Of a DNA stretch of 30,986 nt, positions 5,142 through 14,308 are shown in pieces. The stretch is from JAVJSU01 sp040219275. GTDB lineage: Bacteria > Chloroflexota > Anaerolineae > Aggregatilineales > Phototrophicaceae. The stretch lies in contig JAVJSU010000064.1 of assembly GCA_040219275.1 (NCBI GenBank), positions 1 through 30,986 of the forward strand, in the 5' to 3' direction. The notes under the pieces are model-generated. The model was not told where the DNA came from. It saw nothing but the letters and a program-made list of their open reading frames with translations, and did no database searches. Each line of letters opens with the position of its first letter. The first letter of the stretch is position 1. A program made the translations under genes and the position numbers.

Positions 5142-8057
5142 TTACAACACCTTGACGATTTTCAAGAAGTCTTCGCCCTGTTTTGTGTTTGCATCTTCTA
5201 ACGCTTCCCGTGAACCCACCACGATGACCGTACCCTGTGCGTTGAGTTTTTCCAGCGCATCTGCCAACTTTTTGAAATCAGCCAGTGTGGTATTAAAGAC
5301 CTCATCGCGTGTTTTCTGGCGTTCTTCATCGCTGTAGCCGATCAGATCACGAACCATCGCGGAATAGCCTTTTGCATCCGGTAATTGATAGCCATCCATT
5401 TCGCCGATAGCGCCGACAATGGTGCGCTCCAATTCGTCCCGACCCATATCCAGTCCGCGCAGGAAATCAACCGATTTGTGATAATTTTCGAGCGTGCCAA
5501 GCAAATTGGGATCGCGATACGACAGAAAACTGAACACGCCGGAACCGCTATCAAAGCTGGAAAATCCGCCATAAGCGCCACCTTGCACGCGCACCATATC
5601 CCACAGCCAAGTTGTGCCAAGCTGATTAGCGATCACCTGTGTCGCGCCCGTACGTTCATAGCCAAGATCGTACAGATTCGCGCCCAGACCAACGTAATTT
5701 ACCTGTGCGGGAATGGTCAAACCTTCGTTGCCACTGTCGTATGAGGGTGTCCATGCCTGGCGCTGATCGCCATTTGCGGGCAATCCGGCGATAAATCCTT
5801 CCAAAGTCGGTTTGAATTGTGTCCATGTAGCGTCGTCAACCGTCACGTTGAACACGATATGATCGCGGTTGAGCAGAGCGTCACGCATTTGTACCAGTTT
5901 ATCCAATACAGAAGACCAGTCAGTTTCGATCTGATTGACTAACTGCCGCACGAAAAATATCTGGCTGACTCCGCCCATTTGCTCATTTGCCCAGCCAGTC
6001 AGGTTAAAGCGTGACCGTAGGCGTGTATTGACGAATTGATGTCCACCGGGAACCAATCCGCTTTCGAGTTGAGCTTTGCGTCGTAACGTGATTTGCTTGA
6101 AGCGTTCCTTGTTATCAAATTGGGTGGTTTTCAGAATATCATCAAGAATGGCGAGCAGTTCTCCGGCTTGTTCCGGTGTAGATTTGCCGCGCAGGAACAG
6201 CATGGATTCTGCACCGTCGTCGTGGCGATGCTCCGAATTAAAGGTGGTGCGGTCAATACCGCCCGTTTTGCGCCCGATGCGTTGGGAGAGCTTGACATAA
6301 TCTTCGGTTTCTGTACCCATTTCAAGCAATGCGGTGCTAAATAGTGGCACATATTGCACGAGGTCTTGCGGTAGCGCAAATAGATCAAGACCCATATCGA
6401 CATACAAAATCCCGTTGGTAAACAGATCATGATAAAACACGGTGCTTCCATTAACCGTTTCTTTGACCTGTGGCACCTGCTTAATTTCGCGGTCAAGATC
6501 GCTGAGTCGTAACGACGGCACAGTTGCTAAGGCTTCCGGTGAATCCGGTGTTTCCTGATGTATTTTGAGTTCTCTGGTCTTTTCGATAACGTGCTTAATC
6601 TCGTCAGAAGACATGCTTTCGCGTTTTCTTGCAAGACGGTCTGCTTCCCGCGCTTCTTTTTCTTCACGCACGGTTGGATCCGGCTTTAGGAGCACAGTAG
6701 ACCGGTGCTGATTCTTTACGAAATAGTGCTCGACCAAATCTTCAAAGAGGTTGTCACCGTTAGCAATTTTCTGCTTGATCGCGGTCAGCGGCGCTTCAAA
6801 TGCCAGTGGGTCAATTGGATTGCCACCAAAGTTCCATGTGGAGGCGGCATTAATTGCCATCACCAGCCCGCGCGGGAAGCGTCCGGTGTTAGCTTCACGT
6901 AGTTGGAATTCCACCGTATTCAGCGAGGCTTCCACGGTTTCAGGGTCAATGCCATTTTTCGCCAATTCTGCCAGTGTCTCTAAGATCAGCGTTTCCACTT
7001 TTTCAGCATCTTCGACGTTGATGCCCTTCATGCCAGTAGAAAACGCCATCTGCCGGATTTGTGTATCCAGCCCGCCGCCGGTCGTGTTTTCGCCGAGTCC
7101 ACTTTCCAGCAAGGCTTTGCGAAGCGGAGAGGCGGAAGTACCCAGTAAGATGTGCTCCAAAATTTCTAGCGAAAGCACTTTTTCCATGTCAAATGGATCG
7201 TCCAATGCCCAACTCACCGTCATCATGGATTTGGCATCAGGATCATCGCCCGCATCATAACCGACAACAGTACGGATCGGTTCATCGAAAGTGGGTTGTG
7301 TCTCGATCGTGGTGTCTAAATCTTGCTTTTCGAAATCCTTGAGATAATCATTCGCCATGCGTAGGCGATCTTCAGCGTTATCGTCACCATAGAAGAAGAT
7401 TTTCGCGTTGGTTGGGTGATAATAAGTTTCGTGGAAGGATTTGAATTGTTCGTAGGTCAGGTCTGGAATGACTTCAGGATCGCCACCGGAGTCATGCCCG
7501 TAAATGGTCTCTGGCATCAATGCCTGCTCGGTATAGCGTCCTAGAACACCTTCCGGGTCAGAATACGCACCCTTCATCTCATTGAAGACCACGCCCTTAA
7601 ACACCATTTCGTCGTTTTCGTCTTCTAGCTCATAATGCCAGCCTTCTTGCATCAGTGTTTCCGGTGTGATGTTCGGGTAAAAGACCGCATCAAAATACAC
7701 ATCAATCAGATTATAAAAATCCTGTACGTTCTGGCTGGCGACAGGATACATAGTTTTATCAGAAAACGTGAAGGCATTCAGGAATGTGGACTGTGACGTT
7801 TTTGCCAGCTCTATAAATGGCTCTTTCACCGGATATTTGCGCGATCCGCACAGTACAGAATGTTCGAGGATGTGCGGTAAGCCGGTAGAATCTGCGGGTG
7901 GGGTGGTAAAACTGATCGCAAACGATTTATTTTCATCGTCGTTCTCGACAGAAAGCAATTCTGCGCCGGTCTTTATGTGGCGATACAGTTTCGTTTTAGA
8001 ATTTATTTCTGGAATATCCTGCTCTTTAACGAGTTCAAACCCGTGAAGGTCAGTCAT
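5142..8057 (-). CDS. M16C metalloprotease (PreP/Cym1-like insulinase)
   Basis: 971 residues from the ATG at 8057, which has AGGAC about 10 bases upstream. A TTG 30 bases earlier would add 10 residues without a better site. It is the four-domain, roughly 1000-residue form of the pitrilysin/insulinase family that encloses and degrades peptides. The inverted zinc motif H-I-L-E-H is at 62-66 (H62, E65 catalytic, H66), and the third zinc ligand is probably E161 in F-N-E-M-K-G-A-Y-S-D-P-E, which is typical of the M16C subfamily. The C-terminal half (from about 500) carries the second, inactive pair of domains. No signal peptide is visible, so it should work in the cytoplasm. It is transcribed toward dcd. 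Confidence 0.93.
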   Translation of the reverse strand: MTDLHGFELVKEQDIPEINSKTKLYRHIKTGAELLSVENDDENKSFAISFTTPPADSTGLPHILEHSVLCGSRKYPVKEPFIELAKTSQSTFLNAFTFSDKTMYPVASQNVQDFYNLIDVYFDAVFYPNITPETLMQEGWHYELEDENDEMVFKGVVFNEMKGAYSDPEGVLGRYTEQALMPETIYGHDSGGDPEVIPDLTYEQFKSFHETYYHPTNAKIFFYGDDNAEDRLRMANDYLKDFEKQDLDTTIETQPTFDEPIRTVVGYDAGDDPDAKSMMTVSWALDDPFDMEKVLSLEILEHILLGTSASPLRKALLESGLGENTTGGGLDTQIRQMAFSTGMKGINVEDAEKVETLILETLAELAKNGIDPETVEASLNTVEFQLREANTGRFPRGLVMAINAASTWNFGGNPIDPLAFEAPLTAIKQKIANGDNLFEDLVEHYFVKNQHRSTVLLKPDPTVREEKEAREADRLARKRESMSSDEIKHVIEKTRELKIHQETPDSPEALATVPSLRLSDLDREIKQVPQVKETVNGSTVFYHDLFTNGILYVDMGLDLFALPQDLVQYVPLFSTALLEMGTETEDYVKLSQRIGRKTGGIDRTTFNSEHRHDDGAESMLFLRGKSTPEQAGELLAILDDILKTTQFDNKERFKQITLRRKAQLESGLVPGGHQFVNTRLRSRFNLTGWANEQMGGVSQIFFVRQLVNQIETDWSSVLDKLVQMRDALLNRDHIVFNVTVDDATWTQFKPTLEGFIAGLPANGDQRQAWTPSYDSGNEGLTIPAQVNYVGLGANLYDLGYERTGATQVIANQLGTTWLWDMVRVQGGAYGGFSSFDSGSGVFSFLSYRDPNLLGTLENYHKSVDFLRGLDMGRDELERTIVGAIGEMDGYQLPDAKGYSAMVRDLIGYSDEERQKTRDEVFNTTLADFKKLADALEKLNAQGTVIVVGSREALEDANTKQGEDFLKIVKVL

Positions 8058-8198
8058 GTGAGGAAGTCCTTTCAATTTACTTTTCAACGCTATTTTAACA
8101 CCGTCTATTGGCGAATAGCCACATATAATTAGATGTCATGACCGCGTATATTGTTACGTGAGGTTAATTGAAAAGCGTGTTCGGGGGAGTGCTGTGCT

Positions 8199-8230
8199 AA
8201 AAAGGGTGTTCGTCTCATCGGCGAACACCC
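8199..8230 (-). terminator. Intrinsic terminator of argS
   Basis: On the minus strand a perfect 9-bp stem (GGGTGTTCG with CGAACACCC, arms 8222-8230 and 8204-8212) with a 9-base loop is followed directly by TTTTT (8199-8203). It lies 18 bases after the argS stop. Confidence 0.85.
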
Positions 8231-8247
8231 TTGAAACTCGTTTTAAG

Positions 8248-9963
8248 TTACATGCGATCCGGCGTGGTCATGCCCATCAAACGGAGCACACGCTTAAAGG
8301 TGGTTTGCGCCGCTTTATAGTAACGTAAGCGTGCTTTTGCAAGATCATCCGGCACAGTATCACCCATGACACGCACCTTGTCATACATCGGATGAAACGC
8401 GTTCGCCAGATCAAGCGCATAAAACGCAATCGTGTGCGGCGTGAGGTTGGTGGCGGCATAATCCAACTGTTCACCGAGTTCCAGCATTTTCCGGATAAAC
8501 GTCATTTCCTCATCACCGAGCAAACTCAAATCCGCATCGTCGTCATTAAACCCGCGGGCTTCTGCCTCGCGCATAATGCCTGCACACCGCACCAGCGCAT
8601 ATTGAATGTAATACACGGGATTGTCATTGGTCTGCTTTACGGCAAGATCAAGGTCAAAGTCGATACGTGAATTGGCACTGCGCGCCAGCAATATATAGCG
8701 TACTGCGTCGGTACTGGTCTGGTCAATGAGGTCATCGAGCGTGTCGTAGTTCCCCTTACGCGTGCTCATCTTGACTTCTTCACCATTACGGATCATACGC
8801 ACAAGCTGAATGATGATGACGTTGATTTTGCTGACATCCAGCCCCAATGCTTGCACACCAAATTTGACGACCTGATGCTGTACAAAATGATCCGCGCCGA
8901 GGATGTTCACCAACAGATCAAACCCGCGTTCAATCTTGTTTTTGTGATAGGCAATATCCGGCAGGGTATAGGTCGGTTCGCCATCTCCTTTTACCAGCAC
9001 ACGGTCTTCGGCATCGCCAAAAGTCGTACTGCGGAACCATTGGGCTGGCTTCAACTCTGCATTTTGCGCCTTAACATCTTCGCTTTCGCTCTCGCGCACT
9101 GTTGATTCATAGATGTGTCCATTTTGTTGCAGTTCTTCCAACACATCCCAGATGGCACGGCTATCGTATAGGCTATTTTCGTTGAAGAAGACATTATGCT
9201 GAATATCAATGCGCTGTAGGGTAGCTTTGATATTCTCAAACATGCGCTTCTCAGCATATTCTTTAAACGGTGTCCAGTCCGCATCAACCAGTGAGTCGCT
9301 CTTTTCTTCAACTAAGGTGTTGGCATAATCCACCAGATAATCGCCCTGATAGAAAGCCTTATCTTCGTCGCCGGGGATGGTTACATCTTTACCGAGTGCT
9401 TGCAGATAGCGTAATTTCAGACTCTCGCCGAGGTTACGCATCTGCACACCGGCGTTGTTGAAATAATATTCGCGCTCAACCTCGTATCCGGTGGCTTCCA
9501 GAATACGGGCAATCGTATCACCGATCACCGCGCCCCGACTGCGCCCGATATGTAATGGTCCGGTGGGGTTAGCGCTCACAAACTCGACCTGTGCGCGTTT
9601 GCCCGCGCCGAGTTCCAATTTAAACAGGTCTTCGCCTTCAACAATGATGGTATTGACCTGATCTTTCAACCATTGCTGATCTAGCCGGAAGTTGATAAAT
9701 CCGGGGGGCAAAACCTCTGCCGCCTCCAAAAACGCGGCTGATGGCAAATGCTTGACGATAATTTCGGCAATCTCCAACGGTTTTTTGCGCGCAACTTTCG
9801 CCAATGCCAACGCAATCGGAGAGGCATAATCCCCATGTTCAGGATTTTTGGGTAAATTGATCGGCACGTCGGGAATATCAAATTCCGGCAAGTCTCCGGC
9901 GATCCGGGCGGCTTTGATGGCATCCACGACAAGTTGGCTATGTGCGTTCGGTAAGGGCTTCAA
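8248..9963 (-). CDS. argS: Arginyl-tRNA synthetase
   Basis: 571 residues, class I synthetase that charges tRNA-Arg. It has the N-terminal Add-1 domain (about 1-110), the HIGH-type motif HIGR at 138-141 preceded by F-V-S-A-N-P-T-G-P-L, the KMSK-like motif K-M-S-T-R-K-G at 398-404, and a C-terminal DALR anticodon-binding domain ending R-V-L-R-L-M-G-M. The start is a TTG at 9963 with GAGGAAG about 10 bases upstream. The nearby ATG at 9980 is out of frame. A promoter-like sequence and a strong terminator frame the gene, so it can be transcribed alone, although it also lies downstream of the rhomboid gene on the same strand. Confidence 0.96.
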   Translation of the reverse strand: MKPLPNAHSQLVVDAIKAARIAGDLPEFDIPDVPINLPKNPEHGDYASPIALALAKVARKKPLEIAEIIVKHLPSAAFLEAAEVLPPGFINFRLDQQWLKDQVNTIIVEGEDLFKLELGAGKRAQVEFVSANPTGPLHIGRSRGAVIGDTIARILEATGYEVEREYYFNNAGVQMRNLGESLKLRYLQALGKDVTIPGDEDKAFYQGDYLVDYANTLVEEKSDSLVDADWTPFKEYAEKRMFENIKATLQRIDIQHNVFFNENSLYDSRAIWDVLEELQQNGHIYESTVRESESEDVKAQNAELKPAQWFRSTTFGDAEDRVLVKGDGEPTYTLPDIAYHKNKIERGFDLLVNILGADHFVQHQVVKFGVQALGLDVSKINVIIIQLVRMIRNGEEVKMSTRKGNYDTLDDLIDQTSTDAVRYILLARSANSRIDFDLDLAVKQTNDNPVYYIQYALVRCAGIMREAEARGFNDDDADLSLLGDEEMTFIRKMLELGEQLDYAATNLTPHTIAFYALDLANAFHPMYDKVRVMGDTVPDDLAKARLRYYKAAQTTFKRVLRLMGMTTPDRM

Positions 9964-10008
9964 AACGGGCGCTTCCTCATGATTTTACGTTCGAACTTAG
10001 TGCGTCGC

Positions 10009-10014
10009 ATTGTA
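10009..10014 (-). promoter_or_regulatory. Extended -10 promoter element before argS
   Basis: On the minus strand TGC-TACAAT forms an extended -10 box about 45 bases before the TTG start. The -35 region (TTCATG at 17 bases) is weak. The same TGCTACAAT occurs before the lipoprotein gene at 25250. Confidence 0.4.
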
Positions 10015-10054
10015 GCAAATTAATGACGGAACATGAATGCTGATGTGTGTCATC

Positions 10055-10921
10055 TTACAAAGCGCGTCCTGAAGCATAACGTGTGAGCAAGTCTTTACGC
10101 ACGAACAGAAATATCAGAATCGCCGAAAGAAATCCGAGCATATGTGCAACGTAATTGATACCCTCGCTCAATTCGCCTGATTGGATCGTATTGAACGTGG
10201 GAAGCACATTAAAGCCGATGTATAAGCCGACCACAAGGATGGCAGGGATTTGAAGCGTCCAGCGAAAATTGCCTTCCGGCTTATCGCCAATCAAGCGCAC
10301 CAGCACCCGTAAGGCGAAGCGCACCACAATCGCTGGAATCCAGATACAGCCCATCCATGCGAACGGAAAGAGGAGCAGATACCCGCCCATCACGCCGAAG
10401 ATAGCGCCACTCGCGCCAATACTCGACAAATCCGATGCCGATGCGAGAATCGCCGTCCCCATATTCGCAACCAACCCGGCAATCAGGTAAAAAATGACGA
10501 AGCGCGCCGACCCACAGGCATCTTCTAAGCGCCGACCAAATGCCCACAAGAAGATCATGTTGCTGATTAGGTGGTTAAAATCCACGTGCATAAACATGCT
10601 CGTAAACGAGGTGAACGCGCCGATACTATAGCCTTCACGTAGATTAATTCCGCGAAAACCATAATTGTCGATAGTTTCCTGATAACTCATAAAGGCGTTG
10701 AATTCCTCAATTGAATTCCGCTCTGAGGTGACAAACGCGATAATGTCCGGCGCTTGAAATGCGAGAAAGACCACCACGTTTATGAAAATGAGTCCGGCTG
10801 TGGCATAGGGAAAGCTGTTATAACGCACCGTGCCATGATCGTTGATTGGCATGGGGACGGTGATGGCGCTCAAAAATAGGTTAAGTGCGGCGAAAAGCAA
10901 AATGGCGACGATTATTGCCAT
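10055..10921 (-). CDS. Rhomboid family intramembrane serine protease
   Basis: 288 residues with six or more membrane segments. The catalytic serine is S171 in G-A-S-G-A-I-F-G (169-176) and the catalytic histidine is H260 in N-Y-V-A-H-M-L-G-F, both in their usual context. The family motif H-V-D-F-N-H-L-I-S-N-M (112-122) supplies H117 and N121, expected to stabilise the oxyanion. Rhomboids cleave membrane proteins within the bilayer. The ATG at 10921 is preceded by GAGGAA. The start lies 30 bases after the stop of the TPR membrane protein, so the two are probably cotranscribed. The substrate is unknown. Confidence 0.92.
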   Translation of the reverse strand: MAIIVAILLFAALNLFLSAITVPMPINDHGTVRYNSFPYATAGLIFINVVVFLAFQAPDIIAFVTSERNSIEEFNAFMSYQETIDNYGFRGINLREGYSIGAFTSFTSMFMHVDFNHLISNMIFLWAFGRRLEDACGSARFVIFYLIAGLVANMGTAILASASDLSSIGASGAIFGVMGGYLLLFPFAWMGCIWIPAIVVRFALRVLVRLIGDKPEGNFRWTLQIPAILVVGLYIGFNVLPTFNTIQSGELSEGINYVAHMLGFLSAILIFLFVRKDLLTRYASGRAL

Positions 10922-10951
10922 GAGTAGATTCCTCTATTAACGGTTTTGCGC

Positions 10952-12259
10952 TTAAAACGCACCCGGAACAGGTATGTCGGATGGCGTGATGGGATTTAAG
11001 AGTAGGTCAATGGCGACGCTAAACGTCAGGGCGAACGCCAACACCAGAATGACCGCGCCGATGATCCCCAACACCAGACGGGTTGACTCCGCGAGAATAG
11101 GCAATTGTGAGGATTCTTGTAGTGCGCCGTTCTTCTCGAAAACGATCCCCGCGCGATGCTCGTCGGTCACAACACCGCCAAACAGACGCGCCAAAGGGGT
11201 TTGTTGTGGGGAAGAAGTTGCCGTGATGAGCAAGTAACCGCCAATCCCGCTCAAAATAACGCCGAAAATATGCGGTACATCCATGTTTGCCAGATCAAGC
11301 CCGACATCCTGCCATGCGAGTAACAAATAGAAAAACACAATTCCAAGCACTTCACGGGATGCCAGTAAAATACTCCCGCGTTCTTTATCTGTTAGTACGG
11401 GCGGGAAGGCGCTCAGTCGTTTGTCCGCATCTTTGCCTTCCGGCGTGATCGTACTAATTTTCGCGGCGCGATTGTAGTAAATCACCGCTTGATCGGTGCG
11501 CCCGAAACGGGTCTGCACTTCGCCCATCATCACCAGCAATTTTTGATGATTTGGATTCGCCTTTAATGCGTGAACCAGCGTTTTTGCCGCCGCCTCGTCC
11601 TGATTCGTGTCCATGTATTCCTGTGCAACACGAATGACTAATGACTCGTGTGGATCAGGAAGTGTGATTATATGTTCACGGATTGCTTTGATGCGCTCAA
11701 AATTTTCATTCTTCCGTGCGAGATCAAGCGCTGTGTGGTATATCGACGGTTGTACTGTCCCTGCTTCAATAGCCCGCCACAATAATTCATCAGCGTCTTC
11801 ATAATATTTGAGGCGGGTAAGGGTTTGCACGGCACTACGAATCGCTTCAGGATGATCGACCTCGATAGCCAGCACATCTACCCAGGCGCTTAATGCGGCT
11901 TCGTCATCTCCGTCGGCGGCACTTTTGGCGGCTTTTTGCATCAGTGCATGAATACGCACGGTTTCGTCCGCAGTAAGCGTTTTTTGCTTACGCCGGATTT
12001 TTGCGGGTGCGTCGTGCGCTTTCCCTTGCAAATTGTCAATCGCGGTACGTACTCTGGCGTTGTCGGGATTAAGCGTGAGGGCGCGTTGCAGACACTTAAT
12101 TTGTTGTTCTGGATCGTTGAACGTCCGTGCCAGCCAGACCCACGCATTTTCGTTGGAGTCGTCTAGTTTTAATGATTGGGTGAGGAGTTTACGTCCGGTG
12201 GTCAGGTCTTGCTGACGTATGGCCGTAACCCCATCCCTATAAAGTGTGTTTGCATCCAT
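10952..12259 (-). CDS. TPR-repeat membrane protein
   Basis: 435 residues from the ATG at 12259, with GGAA just upstream. A GTG 9 bases earlier is possible. The N-terminal part (about 1-75) and the section from about 100 to 280 hold tetratricopeptide-type helical pairs, for instance N-A-W-V-W-L-A-R-T-F-N-D-P and A-L-T-L-N-P-D-N-A-R-V-R. The part from about 300 onward has two to four hydrophobic segments, so the protein is a membrane-bound TPR scaffold whose repeats probably face the cytoplasm. No enzyme motif is seen. It lies upstream of the rhomboid gene with a 30-base gap and could be its partner or substrate adaptor, which is inference from position only. Confidence 0.75.
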   Translation of the reverse strand: MDANTLYRDGVTAIRQQDLTTGRKLLTQSLKLDDSNENAWVWLARTFNDPEQQIKCLQRALTLNPDNARVRTAIDNLQGKAHDAPAKIRRKQKTLTADETVRIHALMQKAAKSAADGDDEAALSAWVDVLAIEVDHPEAIRSAVQTLTRLKYYEDADELLWRAIEAGTVQPSIYHTALDLARKNENFERIKAIREHIITLPDPHESLVIRVAQEYMDTNQDEAAAKTLVHALKANPNHQKLLVMMGEVQTRFGRTDQAVIYYNRAAKISTITPEGKDADKRLSAFPPVLTDKERGSILLASREVLGIVFFYLLLAWQDVGLDLANMDVPHIFGVILSGIGGYLLITATSSPQQTPLARLFGGVVTDEHRAGIVFEKNGALQESSQLPILAESTRLVLGIIGAVILVLAFALTFSVAIDLLLNPITPSDIPVPGAF

Positions 12260-12354
12260 GAGTTCCACACATGATTAATTTCCTAATACTATGATTGTAA
12301 TGGAACTTTGGCTGAAGTTGCCTTGTAAAAGTGTTCGGAAATATAAATTTTTCA

Positions 12355-13212
12355 TCAATTCTGCATAGTTTTGTTACGGATATAAAGCGGCGCTAGCTCA
12401 ATCACGCCATCGGGGGCGGTTTTCGTCCATGCCTTGCAGTGGGTACAGAACCATTCTCCGTTGCGCTCGATCAACGGATGATCGGGACAGCGCGGACAGA
12501 ATAAGATTTCTTGTAAGCTGATTGCGCCGGTGGGGTCGGAGAAACCGGCTTTGCGTCCCCATAGCTTTGCGTAATCGACCTGCCACGGTTCGACCTGCAT
12601 TTCATCAATGCCGAAGTGGTAGATCATTTCGCATAATTCTTCCTCGCTCCACAACCGTCCCGGCATCCAGCGCGTGTTGATGCGGTTGCTGATGAGCAAT
12701 ATGCCCCCCGGACGGAGCACACGGATCATCTCTTCAAGAGCTTTTACGGGATTCTCCATAAACTCGAGCGATTCAAGACACGTCACCACATCAAAGACAT
12801 CCTCAGGAAACGGTAACTCTTCCGCCGGTCCCCAGATGAGCGAGACCCGATTGCCATGATCGCGCAATTTTGTGGCGGCTTGGGTGAGCATCTTGCGGGA
12901 GAGATCCATCCCGATGACCCGCCCTTGAAAGACAGGATTTTCCAGCAGGGCAAGTGGAACACGTCCTGTACCAGTCGCTACATCCAGAACGAGCGGGCTA
13001 GTCAGCGGTTCGATTAAGCCTAGTAGTGGTTTGGCTATCAACCATTGCTCAAATTCAGGATCAAATTGCTTGATGTTATCGTAACGGCGGGCGTAAAGAT
13101 CATAGAGGACGATGACAACTCGCCGCCCCAGATAAACGCCTTCTGTTTCGATGAGTAACCACCATGCCAGCGCCATCCCAATGAGAACGATGACGATTAA
13201 CGGAACAAGCAT
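12355..13212 (-). CDS. Membrane-anchored SAM-dependent methyltransferase with zinc ribbon
   Basis: 285 residues. The start at 13212 shares its A with the stop of the upstream epimerase gene (TAATG), showing translational coupling. Residues 1-20 form a hydrophobic anchor. A class I methyltransferase domain follows, with motif I V-L-D-V-A-T-G-T-G at 75-83, an acidic residue after beta-2 (D103), and L-R-P-G-G-I-L-L at 166-173. The C-terminal tail is a four-cysteine zinc ribbon, C239-P-R-C242 and C256-T-H-C259. The methyltransferase core resembles UbiE/Methyltransf_11 types acting on lipids or small molecules. The combination of anchor, methyltransferase and C-terminal ribbon is unusual. The epimerase partner suggests a shared lipid or isoprenoid substrate at the membrane, which is inferred. 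Confidence 0.8.
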   Translation of the reverse strand: MLVPLIVIVLIGMALAWWLLIETEGVYLGRRVVIVLYDLYARRYDNIKQFDPEFEQWLIAKPLLGLIEPLTSPLVLDVATGTGRVPLALLENPVFQGRVIGMDLSRKMLTQAATKLRDHGNRVSLIWGPAEELPFPEDVFDVVTCLESLEFMENPVKALEEMIRVLRPGGILLISNRINTRWMPGRLWSEEELCEMIYHFGIDEMQVEPWQVDYAKLWGRKAGFSDPTGAISLQEILFCPRCPDHPLIERNGEWFCTHCKAWTKTAPDGVIELAPLYIRNKTMQN

Positions 13213-14204
13213 TACGATAAGAGTCCCTTTTCCCGCAGATAAGGCACACAACTTTCAATGCCCCTCTGCAAATCATATTGTGGCTTCCATCCGAGTATAT
13301 TGATTGCTTTGTCTGTACGGTAATGGATGCGTCGTTGTAGAAACCCTAGCATCGCGGGCAAATCTTTCATCATGCTGTACTTGGGCGAAAATAAAGCGAT
13401 CATGTAGACAATTGGCATCAGTAAAATCGGCGGGACGCCTAGCCATGATTGATGCCCTGCTAGTTGAGAATAGGCACCGAGGAACTCGCGCCATGTTGGG
13501 GAAGGATCGGGCGTACAGTTGAAAATTTCACCAAGTGCGTTTTCGTGAGTTGCCAATTTGATGACCATATCCGCCACATCTTCCACAAAGATGGGAAACG
13601 CAGAACCGCTACCATCACCGATGAAAATAGTCGGTTTACGGCGGGCGATTTTGAACATGGTTTTCGTCCACATACTGCTATTCGATCCGTAGATCATACC
13701 GGGGCGAATGATTGTGTAGGGTAAATCACGCGCAGAGCCAATTTCCTGCACGACCTGTTCTGCTTCCAATTTAGTGATCGGGTAAGGATCATGACCGGGT
13801 GCGGGTGGTGTTTGTTCAGTAACATCTCCGCTCACGCCATAGCCATAGACCGAGATTGTGCTGATGTGGACGACTCGCTTCACGCCGGCATCCGCCGCCG
13901 CCTGCATGACGTTGCGTGTCCCATCGCGATTGATTTTACGTTGATCGTGGATGTTACCGTCGAGTGCCGCCGCGCTGTGAATGACAATATCCACACCTTG
14001 CATAACGCTCTGCATACTTGCCGCGTCGGTGATGTCGCCAGTGACGATCTCGACATTCGGCAAATCGCGGATGAACGCATCACGGTCCGGGCGGCGGGCA
14101 AGGGCTTTCACCTTCGCACCATAGGCGGTGAGTTGACGCGTGATTACCCCGCCTAAAAAGCCGGTTGCGCCTGTCACGAGCACGTTTTGACCACGTAAGG
14201 TCAT
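13212..14204 (-). CDS. NAD(P)-dependent epimerase/dehydratase (extended SDR)
   Basis: 330 residues. The ATG at 14204 has AAGGAA 8-13 bases upstream. An ATG at 14222 would add 6 residues but lacks a good site. The Rossmann motif T-G-A-T-G-F-L-G is at 11-18, the catalytic Y141 and K145 are in Y-P-I-T-K, and a serine near 118 completes the triad. Extended SDRs of this size act on nucleotide sugars, sterols or flavonoid-like substrates. The sequence H-S-A-A-A-L-D and the following methyltransferase are compatible with a hopanoid- or 3-beta-HSD-like enzyme, but the substrate is not determinable. It forms a two-gene operon with the methyltransferase. Confidence 0.88.
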   Translation of the reverse strand: MTLRGQNVLVTGATGFLGGVITRQLTAYGAKVKALARRPDRDAFIRDLPNVEIVTGDITDAASMQSVMQGVDIVIHSAAALDGNIHDQRKINRDGTRNVMQAAADAGVKRVVHISTISVYGYGVSGDVTEQTPPAPGHDPYPITKLEAEQVVQEIGSARDLPYTIIRPGMIYGSNSSMWTKTMFKIARRKPTIFIGDGSGSAFPIFVEDVADMVIKLATHENALGEIFNCTPDPSPTWREFLGAYSQLAGHQSWLGVPPILLMPIVYMIALFSPKYSMMKDLPAMLGFLQRRIHYRTDKAINILGWKPQYDLQRGIESCVPYLREKGLLS

Positions 14205-14263
14205 CGGGTAAATTCCTTTCATCCACGACTGTGAACCATGAATTTACCCTATTTTGTGAGGAT

Positions 14264-14294
14264 AAAAAATGGACAGGTTGAATTTGCCTGTCCA
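14264..14294 (-). terminator. Intrinsic terminator of the ABC exporter gene
   Basis: On the minus strand an 8-bp stem TGGACAGG/CCTGTCCA (14287-14294 and 14270-14277) with a 9-base loop is followed by TTTTTT (14264-14269). It lies 15 bases after the exporter stop and before the epimerase gene, separating the two units. Confidence 0.85.
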
Positions 14295-14308
14295 ATGTTA
14301 TGTTTTTG

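Noticed and set aside
13201..13260. Apparent overlap of 40 bases between methyltransferase and epimerase genes
   Set aside because: It disappears when the methyltransferase starts at the ATG at 13212, giving a TAATG junction.
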